Assembly (NCBI GenBank): GCA_002344975.1
Contig: DDUV01000027.1
Span: 68,473-109,603, forward strand
Reading direction: 5' to 3'
Length of the DNA: 41,131 nt
DNA from: Saprospiraceae bacterium UBA2329
Lineage (GTDB): Bacteria > Bacteroidota > Bacteroidia > Chitinophagales > Saprospiraceae
Positions 14,325 to 20,763 of this stretch are shown one piece after another; position 1 is the first letter of the stretch; every line of letters starts with the position of its first letter. Below the pieces are notes generated by a model. That model was not told the origin of the DNA and did not search any database. It saw nothing but the letters and a program-made list of their open reading frames with translations. A program made the translations under genes and the position numbers.

Positions 14325-16001
14325 ATGACCGCTACTCCGCTTAAGACCTTCATCATCTATGCCCGCGCCGACGCAGCGTTCAAGGATGAGTTGCTCAACC
14401 ACCTGCACCTGTTTGTGGAAAACAGGCTGATAGAGAAGTGGGTGGACTCCGATCTGCTGCCCGGCGAGGATTGGGAAAAGCGCATTGAGCAGGAGTTGGA
14501 AGCGGCGCATTTGGTCATCATGTTGGTGAGCGCCGATGCCCTGAGTTCTGAGTTCATTCGCAAAAAAGAATTGAAAACGGCCATAGAAAAAAAGCGCGCC
14601 GGCAGCGCCCGCTTCGTTCCGGTGTTGGTGCGCGATTGTATGTGGAAATTGAACCCCGATATTGCTGAAATTCAATTATTGCCTCGCGGCGACAATGGCC
14701 GGATTCAGGGCGTAGCTGCCTGGTTGAGCCGGGACAGCGCCTGGACCAATGTGTGTGAAGAACTGCACAAACTCATCCAGGAAATCCACGCCCACCTCGA
14801 AAAGGAAAAAGCCGCTGCCGAGCGCGCCCGCAAAGCAGAAGAGGAAGACCGGCAACGGCAGGAAGCCGCCGAAAAGGCAGCACGCGCCCTCCGCCGCCGA
14901 GACGAAGCCTTTTGGAAAAAAATCTCGGAAGACGCCACACGAAGCGATGACCCGCAGCACCAAATAGAACTGTACGAAAGCTACCTACAGGACGATGCTT
15001 TCTCTCTGCATCGCGCCGAGGCCGAAGAGGCCATCGAAACCATACAGGCTGAAATAGAAGCCGCCGAGCGCTTGGAGGTCGCCCGCCGGACCGCCGAAGA
15101 AAAGCGCAAAGCCGCCGAAGCCGAACACAAAAAACGCGCTGCCGAAGCCGCCGAACAAAAACGCAAGGAAGCGGCCGAGCGCGAAGCCGAAGCCGCCCGC
15201 ATTGCTGCCGAGGCCAAAGAACGCGAGGAGCGCCACAGGAAAGAGGAGGCTCAGCGCCAAGCCAAAGAAAAGGAAGAACAAAAGCGCCGGGAAGAAGCTG
15301 TTCAGGCGTTTATAGAAATGGTACCCGTGGAAGGAGGCCCCTTCCAGTTCGGCGGCGAGCATACGGTCACGGTGCCCGATTTCGAGATCGGCAAATACCC
15401 CGTGACGCAAAAACAATGGCGGGAGATCATGGGGAACAATCCCTCTCGTTTCAAAGGCGACGACCTGCCCGTGGAAAGCGTCAATTGGGATGATGTAAAA
15501 GCATTTATTCAAAAACTGAATGAACGGTTTCCTGGCCGGCATTTCCGTTTGCCAAGTGAGGCGGAGTGGGAGTACGCGGCCCGGGGCGGGCGGCTGTCGA
15601 AGGGATACGAGTATGCCGGTAGCAATAAGCTGGATGAAGTGGGGTGGTATTGGGAGAATTCCGGGGATAAGCCTTTGTCGGGTGAATGGGACCGGAAAAA
15701 AATTGAAAAGAACAACTGTCGCACACATCCTGTCGGTCATATAAAGGCGAACGAGTTGGGTATTCACGACATGAGCGGGAATGTTTGGGAATGGTGCGCG
15801 GACGATTGGCACGCCGATTATAAGGGCGCTCCGACGGACGGCAGCGCCTGGGTGGACAGCCCGCAGCGGGGCTCGTTCCGCGTGCTCCGCGGCGGCTCGT
15901 GGGGCGACTTCGCCGGGGACTGTCGTGTGTCGTACCGGGGCAGCTTCAGCCCGGGCTACCGCGGCGACGCCTGCGGCTTCCGCGTGGCCCTCGTCCCTTA
16001 G
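14325..16001 (+). CDS. TIR - coiled coil - FGE/C-lectin protein, putative DGR target 2
   Basis: This is a 558-residue cytoplasmic protein. Residues about 5-145 form a TIR domain (KTFIIYARADAAFKDEL; WVDSDLLPGEDW; LVIMLVSADALSSEFIRKKEL), with E82 in the position of the TIR NADase glutamate. Residues about 150-325 are an Ala/Glu/Lys/Arg-rich coiled coil broken by a WKKISEDA...IELYESYL element. Residues about 328-558 form an FGE/C-lectin fold ending in a putative variable region. The likely arrangement is a hypervariable sensor joined by a rod to a signalling or NAD-consuming TIR effector. I chose the ATG at 14325; an upstream extension to 14214 has no support and would run through the post-VR1 repeat. 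The domain calls are firm, the role is inferred. Confidence 0.88.
   Translation: MTATPLKTFIIYARADAAFKDELLNHLHLFVENRLIEKWVDSDLLPGEDWEKRIEQELEAAHLVIMLVSADALSSEFIRKKELKTAIEKKRAGSARFVPVLVRDCMWKLNPDIAEIQLLPRGDNGRIQGVAAWLSRDSAWTNVCEELHKLIQEIHAHLEKEKAAAERARKAEEEDRQRQEAAEKAARALRRRDEAFWKKISEDATRSDDPQHQIELYESYLQDDAFSLHRAEAEEAIETIQAEIEAAERLEVARRTAEEKRKAAEAEHKKRAAEAAEQKRKEAAEREAEAARIAAEAKEREERHRKEEAQRQAKEKEEQKRREEAVQAFIEMVPVEGGPFQFGGEHTVTVPDFEIGKYPVTQKQWREIMGNNPSRFKGDDLPVESVNWDDVKAFIQKLNERFPGRHFRLPSEAEWEYAARGGRLSKGYEYAGSNKLDEVGWYWENSGDKPLSGEWDRKKIEKNNCRTHPVGHIKANELGIHDMSGNVWEWCADDWHADYKGAPTDGSAWVDSPQRGSFRVLRGGSWGDFAGDCRVSYRGSFSPGYRGDACGFRVALVP
15882..16001 (+). other. Putative DGR variable region 2 (VR2)
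   Basis: This is the partner of VR1, 1850 bases downstream in the same orientation. Variable codons are 15903-15911, 15915-15920, 15939-15950, 15954-15959 and 15963-15974. Every one keeps the third base of VR1, and 14 end in C. Differences outside these codons are few: silent CGC/CGT and GGT/GGC, plus changes in the last five codons. The two copies are therefore old enough to have drifted, or derive from slightly different templates. Confidence 0.85.
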
Positions 16002-16050
16002 CTTCGGTGGCCTGCCTTTCCGGTGCTGCCCTGGAGCTAAAGCTGGCCGG
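16002..16050 (+). repeat. Post-VR conserved 49-base segment (copy 2)
   Basis: This second copy of the segment at 14152-14200 has 45 of 49 bases identical. Two of the four differences are A in copy 1 against G or T here, as adenine mutagenesis would give; the other two are T/C and C/T. It is followed by a strong hairpin at 16062-16120. Confidence 0.75.
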
Positions 16051-16061
16051 CCGGTAAGCGA

Positions 16062-16120
16062 GCCGGAAGGAGGGAAAGCCAAGCGAAGCCGGGGGCGAGC
16101 GGGCTTTTCCGCCTTCCGGC
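16062..16120 (+). repeat. Long imperfect hairpin downstream of VR2
   Basis: GCCGGAAGG at 16062-16070 pairs exactly with CCTTCCGGC at 16112-16120. The adjoining GGAAAGCC (16073-16080) pairs with GGCTTTTCC (16102-16110) with one bulge, giving a stem of about 17 pairs and a loop of about 21 bases. DGRs often carry a hairpin or cruciform downstream of the VR. A terminator is the alternative, but there is no T-tract. Confidence 0.6.
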
Positions 16121-16128
16121 GAGCGGCG

Positions 16129-16361
16129 AGGTGACATCTACCGCCCGCCGGGCATCCACCAGAGGCGGGAGGTGTCATCTCGCCGCAAGGGAGAAGAAAT
16201 ACTCATCATGTTTTCAGATGACACCTTCCGCGCCTTGGGGCGGCGTTAGATGTCACCTGAAAGGCGGGAGGTGTCATCTCGCCGCAAGGGAGAAGAAATA
16301 CTCATCATGTTTTCAGATGACACCTTCCGCGCCTTGGGGCGGCGTTAGATGTCACCTGAAA
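16129..16361. repeat. Perfect 99-bp tandem duplication with nested 11-bp inverted arms
   Basis: Two identical 99-base units lie at 16163-16261 and 16262-16360, just upstream of the TIR-Roco gene. Each unit holds AGGTGTCATCT (16170, 16269), its exact reverse complement AGATGACACCT (16216, 16315) and AGATGTCACCT (16248, 16347). The reverse complement of the last, AGGTGACATCT, occurs once before the array at 16129. The seven related 11-mers could form alternative hairpins or be repeated operator sites. The 376-base gap 16002-16377 holds no gene; it is filled by the post-VR segment, a hairpin and this array. Confidence 0.8.
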
Positions 16362-16377
16362 ACGCCAAATACTACAA

Positions 16378-18861
16378 ATGCAAGCACCCATCATCGCCCG
16401 CATCGAAGCCCTGCTGCCCGGCAAAACGCTGCAAGCCGCGGCGGCTTACGGCTTCGATCCCGTATCCCGCGTGATGCCCATCCGCAAGGAAGCCCCGCTG
16501 TGCTACCTGTGGCACGAGGGTCATTTGGCCGGACTCAATCTGGCGGGCGCCGGCTTGGATGACGAGATATGGCGGCAAATACTCGCGGAGATCGGAGCAG
16601 AGGCCGCGCACTTGCAGGCCCTCAACCTCCGCGACAACAAGCTCACCGCCTTTGAACTGCCGCCGGCCATGCGCGGCTTGCGGTATTTGGATCTCAGCAA
16701 CAATCAACTCCGGGAGTTCGCTCCGCCCGCCGAAGCCGTAGCGCAACTCGAACACCTGTGGTTGTACGGCAACGAAAACTTGGCCACACCGCCGCCGGAA
16801 ATCGTGGCGCAGGGGAGGTATGCGATAGCGGGGTATTTCAAAAAACGGCTCGAAGGCGTCAGGTTTTTGCGCGAAGCCAAGCTCTTGTTGCTCGGCGAAA
16901 GCGGTGCGGGCAAGACAACTCTGGCCCTGAAAATGAAGAAAATAGACAGTCCGCTTCCGGGAAAAGACGAAAGTACGCGCGGTATAGCGGTGGAAACCCT
17001 GCGCATCGGCGAGGGAGATCAGGCATTTGATATCCACCTCTGGGATTTCGGCGGGCAGCAGATTTATCACGGCACCCATCGCTTCTTTCTCACCAAGCGA
17101 TCGCTGTATGTCGTGCTGGCCGACAACCGCAAGCAAAATACCGACTTCAACTATTGGCTGCAAATGGCAGAACTCTACGGTGACGGCAGTCCGCTGTACA
17201 TCGTGGTGAACAAAACAGATGGCCGCCCGCCGTACCCCAATCTCGGCGGTATGCGGGCGCGATTCGATTTCCTGCGGGAAATGCTCGCCGCCAACCTGGA
17301 TACCTTGGGCGAATATGATAAATCTGAGAATGCTGCCGCCGTCAATACCGCCGACACCCAAAAAGTGATCAACACCCTCACCAACCGCATCTGCGAACTG
17401 GAGCATGTAACGCAGTCGCTTCCGCTGTCCTGGTTTCATGTTCGCAACGAACTCGAACGGATACGCGAAGCCGAAAATATAAATTACATCTCTCTGGATC
17501 GCTATTATACCGTTTGTGCCGCTTATGGGCTGAACGACAAAGACCGAAAAAGCCAGCTTCAACTCAGCGCTTACCTGCACGATCTGGGTGCCATCCTTCA
17601 TTTTCAGGACGATGGCGCATTGCGGGAAACCGTCATTTTGCGCATGACCTGGGCCACAGACGCCGTTTTCAAAACTTATGACAGTCCCTTGGTCAACGCC
17701 GGCGACCGCTCTGGTTTTTTCAACAAACGAGACATCGGGCAAATATGGCATGATGAAATGTATGTGGATAAGCAGGAACAACTGCTCGCGCTCATGCTCC
17801 GCTTCAAACTCTGCTATCGCGTTGGTGAAACAGATGACTACATCATGCCCGAACTGCTGCCGTTCGCACAACCCGATTACGCAGCATCCATCCCTTCCCT
17901 TCACCCCGATGAACTGAGTCATGCCCCGGCCTTGCGCTACAGCTACGACTTCATGCCGCGCGGTATTTTTGCCCGCTTGGCCGTGGAAGTGCATCAACTC
18001 ATTGCACACGGACAAAAATTCATCTGGCGCGAGGGTACGATACTTCAGCAGGGCGACAGCTACGCACTGATAACGGAAACCTACGGAAACCGGGAGATTG
18101 TGGTGCGGAGTATCGGCAAACGCCGCCGCGAACTCACTACCCAGGCTACCATTCATTTAGACAGAATTCATGCTTCATTTCCCCGGCTGCGGGTACAAAA
18201 GTTGATTCCCTGCAATTGTCCTGCCTGCCGGATACTTCAGGCGCCGCATTACCACGATTATGAAAAACTCATCGAGTTTCTCGAAAATGGCCGGACGAAA
18301 ACGCCCTGCGACAATCGCCCGTACCACGACGTGGATATCAAAAGCTTATTGGAAGAGGTTTTTGGGAAGGATGTGAATGTTCCCGCTACACCGGATAAGA
18401 AGGATAAAAGCTCCCAATCCACCCCCAAAAAAGTCTTCCTTTCCTACTCCCACGACAAGATTGAAGACGCCAAACGCCTAAAAACGGCATTGGCGGTGCA
18501 GGCCAAAACAGGCAAAATCAATTTCTGGTACGATCAGGGAATCCTGCCCGGCGCAGAGTGGAAAAAGGAAATTGAAAACAAATTGGGCGAGGCCGACATC
18601 ATTGTGCTGCTGCTGAGTCCGGAGTTCTGGGCTTCCGACTTTATCTGGGAACAAGAACTTCCGTTGGTGGCGGCGCGTTACGCGGCGGGCGCACAAGTGC
18701 TGTGCGTTATGCTCACCGATAATGATTTTCAGGAAACGGAGTGGTCTGGTTTACAGGCAGTTCCGCAACTCAAGGGCCGCCTCACGCCCATCAGTCGCTG
18801 GCCGGATAAGGACGAGGCCTGGCAGGAAGTGGCCGGAGCCTTGAAGCGCATGTTGGGGTGA
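16378..18861 (+). CDS. LRR - Roc - COR - TIR protein (bacterial Roco)
   Basis: This is an 827-residue cytoplasmic protein. Residues about 45-145 hold short leucine-rich repeats (LQALNLRDNKLTAF; LRYLDLSNNQLREF). Residues about 165-345 form the Roc GTPase with P-loop GESGAGKT (173-180), switch DFGGQ (223-227) and NKTD (278-281). A COR region follows (about 370-650), and a C-terminal TIR lies at about 686-827 (KKVFLSYSHDKIEDAKRLK; FWYDQGILPGAEW; SDFIWEQEL with the likely catalytic Glu). Roco proteins switch by GTP-driven dimer changes, and TIR domains commonly degrade NAD+ or make cyclic signals. It follows the TIR-FGE gene across 376 bases of repeats in the same direction. A joint signalling role is plausible but not shown. 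Confidence 0.9.
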   Translation: MQAPIIARIEALLPGKTLQAAAAYGFDPVSRVMPIRKEAPLCYLWHEGHLAGLNLAGAGLDDEIWRQILAEIGAEAAHLQALNLRDNKLTAFELPPAMRGLRYLDLSNNQLREFAPPAEAVAQLEHLWLYGNENLATPPPEIVAQGRYAIAGYFKKRLEGVRFLREAKLLLLGESGAGKTTLALKMKKIDSPLPGKDESTRGIAVETLRIGEGDQAFDIHLWDFGGQQIYHGTHRFFLTKRSLYVVLADNRKQNTDFNYWLQMAELYGDGSPLYIVVNKTDGRPPYPNLGGMRARFDFLREMLAANLDTLGEYDKSENAAAVNTADTQKVINTLTNRICELEHVTQSLPLSWFHVRNELERIREAENINYISLDRYYTVCAAYGLNDKDRKSQLQLSAYLHDLGAILHFQDDGALRETVILRMTWATDAVFKTYDSPLVNAGDRSGFFNKRDIGQIWHDEMYVDKQEQLLALMLRFKLCYRVGETDDYIMPELLPFAQPDYAASIPSLHPDELSHAPALRYSYDFMPRGIFARLAVEVHQLIAHGQKFIWREGTILQQGDSYALITETYGNREIVVRSIGKRRRELTTQATIHLDRIHASFPRLRVQKLIPCNCPACRILQAPHYHDYEKLIEFLENGRTKTPCDNRPYHDVDIKSLLEEVFGKDVNVPATPDKKDKSSQSTPKKVFLSYSHDKIEDAKRLKTALAVQAKTGKINFWYDQGILPGAEWKKEIENKLGEADIIVLLLSPEFWASDFIWEQELPLVAARYAAGAQVLCVMLTDNDFQETEWSGLQAVPQLKGRLTPISRWPDKDEAWQEVAGALKRMLG

Positions 18862-18887
18862 AGTGTTTACTGTGAGCGAGAACCCCC

Positions 18888-19301
18888 TCACATATTCTTC
18901 GTCAAATTTCTATCCAAAAGCACCTCCTTCAGCTCCTTGAGAAACTGATACTGGTGCGGCATGGCCTTTTTGAAGGCTTCTTTGATGGCCACAAAAGAAC
19001 CTTGCTCCATCGTTTCCAATTTTTCCTTCAGCGCCACGGCATCCTCGTACAGCATGGCTTTGAGCGAGGGGATGTCGTGCCAGTCGCCCTCTACGGCCCA
19101 GGCCTGTTCGGTTTCGCCGTCGGCTTTGTGAACGGGGTCCAATTCGATCAGGCGGTCTTCCTGCATCATCACCTGGGCGGTCTGCTCGGCCAGCGGGCCT
19201 TCGGGCAGCGTCCATTGATTTTCGTCGGGAACGAGGAAAATTTCGAGACCGCGTTCGCGGAAACGGTAGATGATGAGCTTTGCTTTTTCTTTCAGATTCA
19301 T
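18888..19301 (-). CDS. Uncharacterised small soluble protein
   Basis: This 137-residue acidic, cytoplasmic protein was not placed in a family with confidence. The N-terminal part (IIYRFRERGLEIFLVPDENQ, then WTLPEG) looks like the first strands of a Nudix fold, but no Nudix box (GX5EX7REUXEEXGU) follows. If related, it is catalytically dead. The C-terminal half is helical (LYEDAVALKEKLETMEQGSF; YQFLKELKEVLLDR). The gene converges on the TIR-Roco gene with a 26-base gap and is transcribed away from it. I assign no function. Confidence 0.72.
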   Translation of the reverse strand: MNLKEKAKLIIYRFRERGLEIFLVPDENQWTLPEGPLAEQTAQVMMQEDRLIELDPVHKADGETEQAWAVEGDWHDIPSLKAMLYEDAVALKEKLETMEQGSFVAIKEAFKKAMPHQYQFLKELKEVLLDRNLTKNM

Positions 19302-19360
19302 GAGCCTAAAATTACTTCCGCAAGCACAACGCGGAGCGTGCTAAAAGGTTTACCAATTGA

Positions 19361-20695
19361 TTATTTCATACCCGTTTGGGCGCTCAGCGGCAATTTCGAT
19401 ACCGCCAGCTTGCCTATTTGGCCACCCTGCTCTACGCCGTTGACAATGGCCGGTCGGTAGTGGATGCCCCCATACATACGGCTCATGGAAGCCTCATCGG
19501 CGGCGTGTGCAAAAGAGCGGAAGGAGCGCGTGGGCAGCCCGTATTCGTTTTCGGTGTCGTCGTCAAAGGCGAAGTTGTCGCCGAAAAGCGCCGTCAACAC
19601 AACGGCAGCCGAGGAACTGGCCACGCTGTGCCCGCTGGTATATTCCGGGAAGGGCGGCGTTTGCAGCAGCGGCAACCAGTTTTCGTCCAAACTGCGGTTG
19701 ATGACGGTTTCGGGGCGAACGAGCTTGCTGCGGTATTTCTCATCCCAACAACTGACAAAAGCATCGTGCAAAGTGACGGCAGTGAAGGCGTAGGCGCGCG
19801 TAGTCTGCTCGAAATCGCTGCCTGCCTTGCGCGCTGCCAGTCCGGCAATGTTCATCCAGTGGCCGCCGGGCGTTATTTTTTTGGTGGCAAACATAACGTG
19901 GCCCACCTGATTGGTTTTGTAGGGATTGCAATCCCAAAACTGCGCAATGGCCTCACGTTCAGGGCGGTCGGGAGCATCCAGCGCCTGATACACCTCCATG
20001 AGTTCTTTGTGGAAAGGACTGCCGGGAGTGAGGTCGAACGGCGTGGGCGGCGGCGGCGCGAACTGCGCGGCGGAATCCAGCAGGAAGGTCCGTATGGTGT
20101 TCCAGTGCGGCTCAATGCCGTCCATGTAGGCAGGCGGCGTGGGTTGCCAGACGGCGGGGTCGGGCGAAATGGAGTACTTGGGAAAAGTGCGGCTTTGTTT
20201 GTAGTTGTCGGTGGCGGCCCATGCCAGTATATGCTTGGCCACTTCATCGCCGTATTGAACAGAGCGGTTGTACACCTGCGTCGGTATGCCCATTTTTTTG
20301 TACTCGGCCAATATTTGATTTTGGAAAGAGTCCATTTTTTCCTCCGAAAAAATGAGCGCTTTGCCCACTGTGAGGAAGGCTTGCACACTCGCCAAAGGCA
20401 GGCAATACTCCTGGCCGGGCTGTGGTTGGGGCGTGCCGTTCAGCCCGTTGAGCCTGTTGGCCAAGCTGAGCTTGCCGGCGTGTGCGGCTTCGTACCCGGC
20501 GGCGTTGGCATAGCTGTAAATGCGGGCAGCCACCGGCGGCGAGAAAATGTCGTGAACGATCACATCCGTCAGTTGCTTCATCGAGCGGTGGTAGTGCTCC
20601 GGGTTGGCGGCTTGTTGTTGGTAGTCGGAGTTGGCGGGTTGGCAGGCTTGCAACAGCAGTGCCGACAGTGCTATGGTAAAGGAGATGTTTCTCAT
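19361..20695 (-). CDS. Vanadium-dependent haloperoxidase-like lipoprotein (PAP2 superfamily)
   Basis: This 444-residue protein has a lipoprotein signal (LLLQAC, Cys18). The PAP2/vanadium-haloperoxidase active-site blocks are in order: KYRSKLVRPETV, PPFPEYTSGHSVASSSAAVVL and SRMYGGIHYRPAIVNG. These supply the Lys/Arg, the SGH His and the SRxxxxxH His that hold vanadate or phosphate. It could oxidise halides or act as a phosphatase; many Bacteroidota homologues are untested. The lipid anchor puts it on the periplasmic side or outer membrane. It is flanked on the same strand by the 137-residue gene and the FG-GAP gene. The family is firm, the substrate unknown. Confidence 0.9.
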   Translation of the reverse strand: MRNISFTIALSALLLQACQPANSDYQQQAANPEHYHRSMKQLTDVIVHDIFSPPVAARIYSYANAAGYEAAHAGKLSLANRLNGLNGTPQPQPGQEYCLPLASVQAFLTVGKALIFSEEKMDSFQNQILAEYKKMGIPTQVYNRSVQYGDEVAKHILAWAATDNYKQSRTFPKYSISPDPAVWQPTPPAYMDGIEPHWNTIRTFLLDSAAQFAPPPPTPFDLTPGSPFHKELMEVYQALDAPDRPEREAIAQFWDCNPYKTNQVGHVMFATKKITPGGHWMNIAGLAARKAGSDFEQTTRAYAFTAVTLHDAFVSCWDEKYRSKLVRPETVINRSLDENWLPLLQTPPFPEYTSGHSVASSSAAVVLTALFGDNFAFDDDTENEYGLPTRSFRSFAHAADEASMSRMYGGIHYRPAIVNGVEQGGQIGKLAVSKLPLSAQTGMK

Positions 20696-20763
20696 GATGG
20701 TTAACTTTGTATTAAGAAAATTATTCTGAAATAAAACTTAAAATCCGGATTTTGTGCCAATAT

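Noticed and set aside
14985..16178. 397-codon minus-strand frame over the coiled coil and VR2
   Set aside because: It arises from the Ala/Glu-rich codons of the sense gene and reads as low-complexity Leu/Phe/Gly sequence.
16129..16361. CRISPR-like array
   Set aside because: There are only two 99-base units, the units are identical throughout with no unique spacers, and no cas genes are nearby.
16372..18156. 594-codon minus-strand frame opposite the TIR-Roco gene
   Set aside because: It is antisense to a gene with clear LRR, Roc, COR and TIR motifs and has no recognisable protein features; it is a shadow of a GC-rich coding region.
19376..20704. 442-codon plus-strand frame opposite the haloperoxidase gene
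   Set aside because: The minus strand carries a lipobox and all three active-site blocks in order; the plus frame lacks any family features.
20702..20709. TAACTTTG promoter box on the plus strand
   Set aside because: No plus-strand gene follows for about 1.9 kb, so the match is probably chance.
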